Shown here: positions 35,520-43,355 of the stretch, piece by piece
Numbering within the stretch: the first letter of the stretch is position 1
Layout of the letters: each line of letters begins with the position of its first letter
Assembly: GCF_018343715.1 (NCBI RefSeq)
Contig: NZ_JAGYPL010000004.1
Span: forward strand, 310,001-374,000
Direction: 5' to 3'
Source of the DNA: Bacillus sp. FJAT-49711
GTDB taxonomy: Bacteria; Bacillota; Bacilli; Bacillales; Bacillaceae_C
Length of the DNA: 64,000 nt
Notes under the pieces: generated by a model
Seen by the model: only the letters and a program-made list of their open reading frames with translations
Database searches by the model: none
Told to the model about the DNA's origin: nothing
Program-made: the position numbers and the translations under genes

Positions 35520-37199
35520 TTACCAGGTTTTAAATGGCGGTGATCCTGGTGGTGCGTTGATGATAAAGTCGACGAGTGGGATGACGTAGCCCATGGCGAC
35601 GACGAGGAGCATGAGTAGGATGGTTCGGCTCCAGCGTTCTGTCCAGTATGGGGTTTTGACGGCAGTTTCTTCTTCTTCGGCGATTGGGAATTCGGTTTCG
35701 CCTTTTGGTGCAAAGAACATTAGGTGAATGACTGCATACACTTGCATGAATACACCGATGATAAGGAGGGTTCCTCCGACTGCTAATAGCATTAAGTATG
35801 GATCCCAGCCTAATGCTGTTGCATTATCTCCGTATGTTGTATAGGAAGTTCTTCTTGGAGCTCCTAAGAGTCCAACATAGTGCATGGATGCAGACATACA
35901 TGTCATCCCAATTGTCCAAATAATCGTTTGGATGACGCCTAATTTATTCATTTTTGGTGTTAACACACGTTTTGAAATATAAGGCACTAACCAGTAACTA
36001 ATTCCAAAAAATGTTAGAATAACTGATGTTCCAACTGTCAAATGAAAGTGGCCGACTACCCATAATGTGTTATGAACGACCTGGTTTAACTGGTTTGTTG
36101 TTTGTGCAATTCCACCCGCTCCAGCCGGAATAAATGCGATCATAGCGATCATTGGAGCTAAGAAGCGTACATCGCCCCATGGCAATTTTTTGTACCAGCC
36201 AAGTAATCCTTTTCCGCCTTTCTTCCTTGCAGTCCTTTCAAAGACTGCAAACATTGCATAAGCGGTCATTAAAGAAGGGAATCCGATTGCTAAGCTCATA
36301 AATACGTGCATATATTTAATGGATTCTGAAATACCTGGGTCGATAATTTGATGGTGGAAGCCGCCAGGAATATTCATAATGACTAACGCGATAACTACAA
36401 ATCGAGTCAGCGTATCATTCCAACGGCGACCGCCAATAATTTTTGGTACGATTGTATACCATGCTGAAACGGCGGTCAAATACCAAATGTTTACTAACGT
36501 ATGACCGAATGCCCAAAATAGTGTACGAGCTACCATAACGTTAATTGTTTTTACCCAGCCGAATGACCAAGGAATAATCGTTAACACTTCAATGGCGACA
36601 GGGATACTACCGAAAAACAAGAGTACGAAAACGCCTGTAGCAAAGAAGGAAAGAATTGGTATGTGCTGCCCTTTATGTTTTTTTCTCCAGTCCGCCACTT
36701 GCATAAATGCTCCAAAAGCACACATCCATACACCTAATACGATGAAGACTAATCCAATGTAATAATAGGGTGATGCTGCCATTGGCGGATAAAATGTATA
36801 TAAAACAGATGCTTTATTTAACAAAATGGGAACGACTGCAAATACGAAACCTACTAGCTTCATTCCAAAACCGATCCAAGCCATTTTCCGAACCTTTGGA
36901 AGAAGCCCCCCTAACGTATGAGAAAGTCCGGCATAAAAGTAACCGATTGTAAAAAATGCAGTTAATACGAGAACTAACAATAATCCATGCGCTGTCAGAA
37001 CTTGATAATAGTTAAACCATGATGGCAATTCCAGAAGTCCTGCACGGTTCAATCCTTGTAATAATCCAAGGATTCCTCCAACAAGTAAGGCTGCAAATGC
37101 TACTAATAAGTATGATTTCGTTAATATTGCATCTTCTGGACTGATTCCTAATGCTTTATTCGCTTTTTCCTTAAACGTCTCTTTTACCACTGCTTCCAT
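35520..37199 (-). CDS. haem-copper oxidoreductase catalytic subunit, ba3-like but lacking the active-site Tyr (probable NO reductase NorY)
   Basis: This 559-residue, about 13-helix protein aligns with Thermus ba3 oxidase subunit I over its length, keeping even its residue numbers. Haem b ligands H71 and H386, high-spin haem ligand H384 and CuB ligands H233, H282 and H283 are present (QVLTAHG, FGHTLVNIWYL, GGFHHQIIDPG, VGHFHLTVG). Position 237 is Asn (codon 36489-36491), not the Tyr that is cross-linked to H233 in oxygen-reducing enzymes. Loss of that Tyr is characteristic of haem-copper NO reductases. I therefore favour an sNOR/CuA-Nor-like NO reductase over an oxidase; activity is inferred. 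ATG 37199 lies 8 bp after GGAGG. Confidence 0.85.
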   Translation of the reverse strand: MEAVVKETFKEKANKALGISPEDAILTKSYLLVAFAALLVGGILGLLQGLNRAGLLELPSWFNYYQVLTAHGLLLVLVLTAFFTIGYFYAGLSHTLGGLLPKVRKMAWIGFGMKLVGFVFAVVPILLNKASVLYTFYPPMAASPYYYIGLVFIVLGVWMCAFGAFMQVADWRKKHKGQHIPILSFFATGVFVLLFFGSIPVAIEVLTIIPWSFGWVKTINVMVARTLFWAFGHTLVNIWYLTAVSAWYTIVPKIIGGRRWNDTLTRFVVIALVIMNIPGGFHHQIIDPGISESIKYMHVFMSLAIGFPSLMTAYAMFAVFERTARKKGGKGLLGWYKKLPWGDVRFLAPMIAMIAFIPAGAGGIAQTTNQLNQVVHNTLWVVGHFHLTVGTSVILTFFGISYWLVPYISKRVLTPKMNKLGVIQTIIWTIGMTCMSASMHYVGLLGAPRRTSYTTYGDNATALGWDPYLMLLAVGGTLLIIGVFMQVYAVIHLMFFAPKGETEFPIAEEEETAVKTPYWTERWSRTILLMLLVVAMGYVIPLVDFIINAPPGSPPFKTW

Positions 37200-37212
37200 T
37201 TCATACACCTCC

Positions 37213-37680
37213 TTATTTAACCGTAATTGTTGTGCTCATATATTGGTGGCCAGCACCGCAATACTCATTACATAACACTAAATATTCCCCAGGCTTATCA
37301 AACTTCTGCTTCACTTTTTGAATATAGCCGGGCATGACCATTGCATTTACGTTTGTTTCAGCAATTTGGAATCCATGAACGACATCCTTAGATGTTAAAA
37401 TAAAGTGAACAGTGGAACCAGCTGGCACTTCAATATTGCTTGGAGTAAAATTAAACACTTCCAATGTCATGACGACTTCATATTCTTTATCACCAATTTG
37501 TTTTATGCCTGGTTGATCAAATGGAGCTGTCTGATCTACTTTTTGAGGATCTATTGTTTCCTTATTACTTGGTGGCCCCATCCCTTGAACGAATGTTTGG
37601 TACCCCGTTAACAGCATAAAACCAATGATCATTCCGAAACTTAAAATAAGCCATATTTCCTCCGAACGATGCATCTTCAT
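37213..37680 (-). CDS. CuA-binding subunit II (CbaB/NorS-like)
   Basis: This 155-residue protein has one N-terminal membrane anchor and an outside-facing cupredoxin domain. All CuA ligands are visible: H102 in VVHGFQI, then C137, C141, H145 and M148 in CNEYCGAGHQYM. It accepts electrons from cytochrome c and passes them to the catalytic subunit. The short length with a single helix is typical of B-family (ba3) enzymes. It is 13 bp upstream of the catalytic subunit gene. Confidence 0.95.
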   Translation of the reverse strand: MKMHRSEEIWLILSFGMIIGFMLLTGYQTFVQGMGPPSNKETIDPQKVDQTAPFDQPGIKQIGDKEYEVVMTLEVFNFTPSNIEVPAGSTVHFILTSKDVVHGFQIAETNVNAMVMPGYIQKVKQKFDKPGEYLVLCNEYCGAGHQYMSTTITVK

Positions 37681-37695
37681 AATGTTTATCCCTCC

Positions 37696-37830
37696 TTATA
37701 ATCTGACCATGTAAAGCCCGTAAAGAACTAAATATGTGACAAGAATAACGGCTCCTACTATCCCTACGGAAAACAATGTTCCCTTTGTTGTTTCTTCATT
37801 TTCTTGCTTAACACGGTTAACCTTTGCCAT
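37696..37830 (-). CDS. single-helix small subunit (subunit IIa-like) of the haem-copper complex
   Basis: A 44-codon frame begins at ATG 37830, 9 bp after AGGAGG, and ends 15 bp before subunit II. The product has a charged N-terminus (MAKVNRVKQENEETTKG) and one hydrophobic helix (SVGIVGAVILVTYLVLYGLY). Thermus ba3 oxidase has an equivalent 34-residue one-helix subunit IIa filling the place of a subunit II helix. Position and topology support this role; sequence similarity is not testable by eye. Confidence 0.85.
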   Translation of the reverse strand: MAKVNRVKQENEETTKGTLFSVGIVGAVILVTYLVLYGLYMVRL

Positions 37831-37864
37831 TTAAAAATCAACCTCCTAACGTGTTCTTACTTGC

Positions 37865-37907
37865 ATCTTAATTGATAATGTTTCTCAAAGATGTGATGTG
37901 GCTCACA
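37865..37907 (-). promoter_or_regulatory. FNR-type box with -10 element upstream of the haem-copper operon
   Basis: TGTGATGTGGCTCACA (37892-37907) is a perfect TGTGA-N6-TCACA dyad, the consensus of B. subtilis Fnr. A minus-strand TAAGAT -10 hexamer lies at 37865-37870. A start site about 7 bp after it (about 37858) puts the dyad centre at -41.5, the class II activator position. This predicts induction under oxygen limitation. Related Crp/Fnr regulators such as NO-responsive ones share the motif. Confidence 0.7.
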
Positions 37908-38263
37908 TATATACGCATTGCATATTTGACAAATTTTTGAACGAACAAAACGAATGGCCGCGCCTACCGATATAGATGCCTATAGGATGAGGGTCCGCGG
38001 TTTAGTAGACTTTTCTTTATTGCTATAAAAGAAACACATTAAGGTGGGAAACGGAAGACATCTGATGAGATATTAAAAGCGAAACACGCCTTTTTCAGGC
38101 TCAGGCAGTGACGCACTATCGTTTCACCTGCAACTTGTACCATGTATGCCGCAACGCATTCTGGCCTCTGAAATGCAAATTTTATGAGACTGATAGTCTG
38201 CTCATAGACTTTTATAAACTCACGTTATCGACCTGGAAGGATGAGACTGTTTAACTAGAAAAA
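37908..38263. other. gene-free stretch upstream of the haem-copper operon
   Basis: No credible gene on either strand. The middle has GC-richer fragments (CCGCGCCTACCG, GGGTCCGCGG, ATAAAAGAAACAC) that resemble debris of dispersed repeats; ATAAAAGAAACAC also occurs in the repeat-derived region at 52343-52585. Confidence 0.4.
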
Positions 38264-38310
38264 CAAAAAAGCCCTGAAAGTATGCTGCTTGCATCTCGCA
38301 TACTTTCAGG
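38264..38310 (-). terminator. intrinsic terminator
   Basis: CCTGAAAGTATGC pairs with its complement GCATACTTTCAGG, followed on the minus strand by GCTTTTTTG. It ends the membrane-protein gene at 38323. Confidence 0.92.
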
Positions 38311-38322
38311 ACATGTGTTCAT

Positions 38323-38952
38323 TTATCTTTTTTTGGAAGATCCTAACGGTGAATATGTGAATAATAAGACAACAATTCCATTTATTATTAAAAACAATGA
38401 CCACATTAAACTAGTTCGGTTTAATATTTCATTTTGAAAAATATCTTTCGTTTGATTGCTAATTAGATCCGAAATATAGTTAGCTGATAAAGGCGGCCAC
38501 GCAAATTCTATTAGCAATAATATATGAACGATAAGAAAAATACTTACATGCATGGCAAACCCTTGCTTTACTGCCTTTGCATACTTCAATTGTGATAGGC
38601 TTGCGGTAAGACGCTTGTCCTCCATTGACACTGGTTTACCTTTCAAAACGAGAATTTTCCTTTTTATATACAAATCTAACTTTTGCATATTTTGATTTCC
38701 AAAAGTTAATGCATAAAAATAAACAAGCAAAATGGTAATTTGAAAGAAAGATATTCGTCCTGTATTTACATAATCCATAATGGCAATAGGTAAATCTAAA
38801 CATTCAAACATAATAGTAAAAGTTAAAAAAATAATCTTAGCCTTTGTATCGAACCAATATTTAAGTACTAAAAAAGTAATAAAAGCCAGCCAAAATAAAA
38901 CCTCTAAGGCTATTAACAAATGCCATTTATATGTAGAAATAATTTCTAGCAA
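38323..38952 (-). CDS. integral membrane protein of unknown function
   Basis: This 209-residue protein has five or six hydrophobic segments and a conserved-looking basic loop (KLDLYIKRKILVLKGKPVSM) between the third and fourth. No catalytic motif is visible and I do not recognise the family. The frame starts at TTG 38952 after AGGGATAGG. It is a single-gene unit with a strong terminator, placed near, but not in, the haem-copper operon. Confidence 0.7.
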   Translation of the reverse strand: MLEIISTYKWHLLIALEVLFWLAFITFLVLKYWFDTKAKIIFLTFTIMFECLDLPIAIMDYVNTGRISFFQITILLVYFYALTFGNQNMQKLDLYIKRKILVLKGKPVSMEDKRLTASLSQLKYAKAVKQGFAMHVSIFLIVHILLLIEFAWPPLSANYISDLISNQTKDIFQNEILNRTSLMWSLFLIINGIVVLLFTYSPLGSSKKR

Positions 38953-39093
38953 ACCTATCCCTCACTCCCGCACCTAGAAGGTCTATTCATAATCTATGAC
39001 CCATCTTCCTAATGAATGCATTTTTCATTTTCAGTCATATTTTCTTACAAAACTTTATATGATAGTGTATCTACAATGGTTGGAGGGAAAATC

Positions 39094-39498
39094 TTGAAAA
39101 ATAATCAGGACACGCTAATAACTGGAGAAATGCTAATCAATTATTACGAGCTGAATAAGAGGAAAAAAGAAATCGAAGCAGAAATGAATCAGTTAAAAAA
39201 AGTTTTTCATGATTATTTCGATCATCTTATAGGCTCCCAGGATAAAGGTGAAGTCACTTTAAATGGATACAAACTTCAACGACAAATAAGAAAAACAGAA
39301 AAATTTAATGATGAGGAAACAATTAAAAGGTTGGAACAATTAAAAATGAATGATCTCATTCAAATTGTAAAAAGGCCAGACACTATAAAAATCAAATCAG
39401 CAATAAATTTAGGATTTTTACAAGAAAAAGATTTAGAAGGCTGTATCGTAACGACTTCTTCTCCTGCAATATCCGTAAAACCATTAACACCAAGATAA
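39094..39498 (+). CDS. coiled-coil hypothetical protein
   Basis: This product of about 134 residues starts with a helical, Lys/Glu-rich coiled-coil region (ELNKRKKEIEAEMNQLKKVF) and continues with a short mixed domain (NGYKLQRQIRKTEKFNDEET). The TTG at 39094 is preceded by GGAGGG at 7 bp, better than the upstream in-frame ATG 39016, which has no ribosome binding site. No known domain recognised; the pattern of a helical hairpin plus substrate-like domain recalls phage or sporulation small proteins, without proof. Confidence 0.65.
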   Translation: MKNNQDTLITGEMLINYYELNKRKKEIEAEMNQLKKVFHDYFDHLIGSQDKGEVTLNGYKLQRQIRKTEKFNDEETIKRLEQLKMNDLIQIVKRPDTIKIKSAINLGFLQEKDLEGCIVTTSSPAISVKPLTPR

Positions 39499-39504
39499 AA
39501 AAAC

Positions 39505-39537
39505 AAAGTACTCTACAACTGAGTACTTTGTTTTTTC
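39505..39537. terminator. bidirectional terminator
   Basis: AAACAAAGTACTC, a 7-nt loop, GAGTACTTTGTTTTTTC between convergent genes. Confidence 0.95.
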
Positions 39538-39539
39538 TA

Positions 39540-40211
39540 TTAACTCCACATATTCCAAGGATATTCCTTTGGGGGAAATGATTGAAATTCTACTATTTCT
39601 TTTTTTATTGGATGTGTAAATTTTAGCGAGTGGGCCCATAATGCTATCTGCTGTCCAGGTTTATTGAGTGCTTGGCCATATTTTTGGTCGCCGAAAAGCG
39701 GGTAGCCTGACGCCGATAGCTGAACACGAATTTGATGAGATCTACCTGTTAAAATATTAATAGTGAGCAGACTGAAATCTCCATTCTGTTCAATAACTTC
39801 ATATTCCAGAATGGCCTGTTTTCCATTTTTATCGGTGGATTGAACAGTATACACAATGTTTTTACGTTGATCTTTATACAGATAATGCTCCAAAACCCCT
39901 TGTTTTCTTGGCAGCGCTCCTCTTACAACAGCTAAATATTTTCTTTCCATCGACCGCCTGCGAATCTCATCAGATAATCTGGAAGCGGCTTTGGATGTCT
40001 TAGCAAAAACCATAATACCACCTACCGGCCGATCTAGACGGTGAACAAGACCAAGATAAACATTCCCCGGCTTCTCATAACGAACCTTCAAATCCTGCTT
40101 CAGCAAAGTCAGCAAATCTAAATCCCCTGTACTATCCCTTTGCACAGGAATATTAACAGGCTTCTCTACTACAAGCAGATGATTGTCTTCAAATAAAATC
40201 GGAATATCCAT
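39540..40211 (-). CDS. RluA-family 23S/tRNA pseudouridine synthase
   Basis: This 223-residue enzyme contains the catalytic motif GLVHRLDRPVGGIMVFAKT, with the conserved Asp in HRLD, near residues 64-82, and NILTGRSHQIRVQLS, both diagnostic of RluA/RluC/RluD-type pseudouridine synthases. It lacks the N-terminal S4 domain of RluD, as do several short Bacillus paralogues. The frame remains open to 40256, but that extension reads through a dispersed hairpin element; ATG 40211 after AAAGGG gives the natural MDIPILFEDN start. Confidence 0.92.
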   Translation of the reverse strand: MDIPILFEDNHLLVVEKPVNIPVQRDSTGDLDLLTLLKQDLKVRYEKPGNVYLGLVHRLDRPVGGIMVFAKTSKAASRLSDEIRRRSMERKYLAVVRGALPRKQGVLEHYLYKDQRKNIVYTVQSTDKNGKQAILEYEVIEQNGDFSLLTINILTGRSHQIRVQLSASGYPLFGDQKYGQALNKPGQQIALWAHSLKFTHPIKKEIVEFQSFPPKEYPWNMWS

Positions 40212-40226
40212 GCAACTACCCTTTCG

Positions 40227-40298
40227 CAGTGCCAGGCACTCACACAACTCAGACACAATTCAGAATTATCCCGAAGTTGTTTGGGTGCCTGGCACTCA
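40227..40298. repeat. GTGCCAGGCAC hairpin element, copy 2
   Basis: GTGCCAGGCACTC at one end and GGTGCCTGGCACTC at the other enclose ACAACTCAGACACAATTC and CGAAGTTGT, the same inner dyad as copy 1 at 35421-35514. It fills the ctaB-to-pseudouridine-synthase spacer and touches the last codons of ctaB. Confidence 0.85.
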
Positions 40299-41204
40299 TA
40301 CTAATATAATCATTAGAAGAAATAATATGGTTAAGTAATTTACGGAATATAGGAAGTTTGCATGCGCCCATTTAAGGAGGTTTTTAGTGAAAAATCCTCT
40401 GATACTGAGTACTAGCCATCCTATATTTAGTATTGTTGCTATGACGATGAATGTTGTGCCTAGCTGGACTAGAAAAAATGGCAGTGGCAGCAGGCAGGCA
40501 ATGTATACTACCATTTGCCGCTTCGTTACTTCAAATCCTCGTACAACTGGAAGCATAGCAACGCCGGCAGCCTTATATTCATCATGTTTTTTGATGGCAA
40601 TCGAAAAAGTATGCGGCATTTGCCAAATAAATATAATCATAAATAAAACAATTGGAAGCAGAGGGATTCCAGGTATAATAGCGGCCCATCCGATAAGAGG
40701 GGTAACAGCCCCAGAAATACTCCCAATCACAGTATTCAATGTGTATCTGCGTTTAGACCACATTGTGTATAAAATAACATATGTGAACCAGCCGATGAAG
40801 GCATAAAAAGTCGCTTCGATTGTTGTGAAAAAAAGTAGGATGAATCCAATTATAGAAAGCCCGATCCCGATCGTCAAAACAAAAGGAAGAGAAAAATGTC
40901 CCGTTACAGTTGGCCGATTTTGAGTTCGTGCCATAACCTTATCAATATCGACATCGTACCAATTATTAATGACAAGTGCCCCAGCCATCACCAAAGTGCT
41001 GCCGATTATCGTCAGCAAGAATAAATTAAGATTTTCCATAAATGATTGATTTGAAAAATGCAGTGCTAACCAGAATCCAGTAAAGACCGGCAATATATTT
41101 GCGAGTAATACTCCCGCTTTAAAAAGTGATTTTATATCTGTTATGAAAGTTGAAAAATTTCGTTTCTTTTCCCCTTTTTGGGAAGGCAAAGCGTTTTTAT
41201 TCAT
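40296..41204 (-). CDS. ctaB: protohaem IX farnesyltransferase (haem O synthase)
   Basis: This 302-residue UbiA-family prenyltransferase converts haem B to haem O. It has about nine membrane helices and the two Asp-rich motifs NNWYDVDIDKVMARTQNRP and KKHDEYKAAGVAML. ATG 41204 after GGGAGG is preferred to the upstream ATG 41258. Haem O or A is needed by many haem-copper oxidases; its position 3 kb from the haem-copper operon may be meaningful, although a Bacillus genome usually has one near the caa3 genes. Confidence 0.95.
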   Translation of the reverse strand: MNKNALPSQKGEKKRNFSTFITDIKSLFKAGVLLANILPVFTGFWLALHFSNQSFMENLNLFLLTIIGSTLVMAGALVINNWYDVDIDKVMARTQNRPTVTGHFSLPFVLTIGIGLSIIGFILLFFTTIEATFYAFIGWFTYVILYTMWSKRRYTLNTVIGSISGAVTPLIGWAAIIPGIPLLPIVLFMIIFIWQMPHTFSIAIKKHDEYKAAGVAMLPVVRGFEVTKRQMVVYIACLLPLPFFLVQLGTTFIVIATILNIGWLVLSIRGFFTKNLLKWAHANFLYSVNYLTILFLLMIILV

Positions 41205-41331
41205 CCAATATCCTCCCGTTGAAAATGAAAAATAATCTTTTTTCATTATAGCATTCATTTAATATTAATTCGTTCTTTCTATTTTATTTGAATTGTTTTA
41301 TGATTTATAAAAAAGTAGGGAGAATGTTGAC

Positions 41332-41754
41332 TTGGCTAAACTTTCAATTACAGATTTTATAATGCGTACGAGCAACGGGCAAACCCATGCACCAGAAGGC
41401 TCAAATATTACTATTGCCGAATGGAGCGCGGAAGGTACTCTTAATGGAGAAACACCTATGTTAATGGCTCCGCTTCATTTGCATTATGAAGATGATGAAG
41501 CATGGTTTATTCTAGAAGGGACACTTGGATTTCAGATTGGAGATGAAAAAATCGAGGCTAATCAAAATGAGGCAGTAATCGTGCCACGTGGAACTCCACA
41601 CACATTTTGGAATCCCAAACAGGAGACCGCACGTTACCTTATTATTATGAATAAGCAAACACAGGAATTGATTGACGCCATACATAAGACTAGCGACCGC
41701 AGTCCTGAAATGATGAAAAATCTTTTTAAACAGTATAGAGCCGAATTGCTTTAA
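41332..41754 (+). CDS. cupin-domain protein
   Basis: This 140-residue single-domain cupin has the metal motif pair: APLHLHYEDDEAWFILEG (His-X-His...Glu) and VPRGTPHTFWN. It could be a small dioxygenase, isomerase or sensor; the substrate is unknown. TTG start with AGGGAG 11 bp upstream. It is monocistronic and divergent from ctaB. Confidence 0.85.
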   Translation: MAKLSITDFIMRTSNGQTHAPEGSNITIAEWSAEGTLNGETPMLMAPLHLHYEDDEAWFILEGTLGFQIGDEKIEANQNEAVIVPRGTPHTFWNPKQETARYLIIMNKQTQELIDAIHKTSDRSPEMMKNLFKQYRAELL

Positions 41755-41983
41755 GCTGATGGTTGTTATGAAAAAACTAAAGTAGATAGATGATTTCTAG
41801 CTTATTTTTGAGTTCTTAATTTTGTTTTTTCCGACCGGCGGTTTGGGTTCACTGGTTGTCAATTCAAGTTTTCTGGCCATCATCTTGAATTTACCGGCCG
41901 TCCCTTCATATCGCTCAGCTTTCAATCTATCTACATGAAAAAGGGAGCTATTCGATCCACCCAGCTCCCTTAAAAATAGTGAA

Positions 41984-42166
41984 TTAGTGCATGCCGCTCC
42001 ATTCACCTTGATTTTTAGATTTTTTCTCTTTTTTCGCTTTTTCTTTATGAGCGCGATTTGCGTTGGCGCTGCCAAATTCTTTGGAGAACTCCGAATCCGT
42101 TTTACTAGAATCAAACCCTTGTTTATTTTTTTGCTCAGGATCATTTTTCTTTGTGCGCTTTGCCAT
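41984..42166 (-). CDS. small basic protein, 60 residues, unknown
   Basis: ATG 42166 lies 9 bp after AAGGAGGG. The product is rich in Lys, Glu, Asn and Ser (MAKRTKKNDPEQKNKQGF, then EFSKEFGSANANRAHKEKAK) and probably disordered. The EF...EF..NA pattern faintly recalls small acid-soluble spore proteins of the gamma type, but the match is too weak to name it. A longer antisense-like frame at 41797 is judged spurious. Confidence 0.65.
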   Translation of the reverse strand: MAKRTKKNDPEQKNKQGFDSSKTDSEFSKEFGSANANRAHKEKAKKEKKSKNQGEWSGMH

Positions 42167-42267
42167 GATTGAATATCCCTCCTTCTTTACTTTAGTATGG
42201 GAATCGAAGGAGGAATTATTCTTCATCGCATTGCACTACAAAAAAGCTATATTATTTGGCTTGGATC

Positions 42268-43080
42268 CTAGTTATCGTAAATGTTTTTACCATAAAAGAT
42301 TTCATCCATTTCATTTGTAATTCTTTCAGTAATTTCCTCTGCTTCTTCACCTTTAAGGTTTTCTTTTGACCGATCAAATAAATAATTATCTAAATCAAAT
42401 TCCTTAAGCTTACATTTTGTATGAAAAATATTCTCCTGATAGACATTGACATCAATCATATCAAATTCTGCTTTTATATCATCGGGAATGTAATTTTGGA
42501 TAGAATTAATTTCGTGATCAATAAACAACTTATGACCATCCTTCGCCCGAGTAAAACCGCGAACTCGGTAATCAATGGACATGACATCTGTCTCAAATGA
42601 ACGGATCAAATAATTTAATGCTTTTAATGGTGATATTTCCCCACAAGTGGTCACATCTATATCCGCTCTAAATGTGCTTATTCCTTCATCTGGATGATAC
42701 TCAGGATATGTGTGTACGGTAATATGGCTTTTATCAAGCTGGAGTACTACATTGTCAGGGAGCGGTCCTGGTGACTCTTCATACGATTCAGCCGGAACTT
42801 CTACGACAGGCCCCTCCGAAACAAGGACCGTTACACTTGCTCCTTGTGGCACATAATCTTGCTTCGCAACATTTAAAACATGTGCACCTATAATATCAGC
42901 TACATGCTGTAAAATTTCTGTTAACCTATCAGCGTTGTATTGTTCGTCAATATATTCGATATATGCCTCACGATCCTTCTTCGTCCTTGTAAAACAAATA
43001 TCATACATATTGAAGCTTAATGATTTTGTTAAATTATTAAAACCATGAAGCTCGATCCGCTGCGCAGGAGTAAGTTTCAT
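42268..43080 (-). CDS. speD: S-adenosylmethionine decarboxylase, E. coli (class 1a) type
   Basis: This 270-residue proenzyme makes decarboxylated SAM for spermidine synthesis. It aligns with E. coli SpeD rather than with the about 126-residue Bacillus SpeH form. The autocleavage site is K117-S118 in [16 protein letters not shown]; Ser118 would become the pyruvoyl group. Cys146 in [16 protein letters not shown] is the proton donor region, and FRADIDV and [12 protein letters not shown] are conserved. ATG after GGGGAGG. Monocistronic, no speE nearby. Confidence 0.95.
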   Translation of the reverse strand: MKLTPAQRIELHGFNNLTKSLSFNMYDICFTRTKKDREAYIEYIDEQYNADRLTEILQHVADIIGAHVLNVAKQDYVPQGASVTVLVSEGPVVEVPAESYEESPGPLPDNVVLQLDKSHITVHTYPEYHPDEGISTFRADIDVTTCGEISPLKALNYLIRSFETDVMSIDYRVRGFTRAKDGHKLFIDHEINSIQNYIPDDIKAEFDMIDVNVYQENIFHTKCKLKEFDLDNYLFDRSKENLKGEEAEEITERITNEMDEIFYGKNIYDN

Positions 43081-43355
43081 ACTGAAGATCCTCCCCTATG
43101 TATGTAATTTTTATCTTTCCTTATTACAGTATTGTTATATTACCCTTTCCGTGAAATAAAAAAACAAACATTCTTCATCAGAAATAGGGATTGAAGCTCC
43201 TGCTTCCTCCTCTTTTTCTATTGTTATTCTTGTCTTTCTTATTTTATATATTCTCAAAATGAAGGTTGCCAACTCCCCAAACGCGTTTTCTAAAAATGGT
43301 GTATGTATAAGCCATTACATGCAGGAAAAATGTTACAATATCGGTAAAAGGGGCG

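Noticed and set aside
35408-35713. 101-residue minus-strand frame overlapping the catalytic subunit end
   Set aside because: Shadow of the haem-copper subunit gene running into the hairpin element; low-complexity Ser/His composition.
35520-37199. Plain annotation as ba3-type cytochrome c oxidase subunit I
   Set aside because: The active-site Tyr is replaced by Asn237, so O2 reductase function should not be assumed.
40212-40256. N-terminal extension of the pseudouridine synthase
   Set aside because: It translates a GTGCCAGGCAC hairpin element; ATG 40211 has the ribosome binding site and family-typical start.
41797-42144. 115-residue minus-strand frame
   Set aside because: Overlaps the better supported 60-residue gene at 41984-42166 in another frame and is a Lys-rich shadow.
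43081-43355. Riboswitch or leader for speD
   Set aside because: No SAM-box-like or other structured leader could be recognised upstream of speD.
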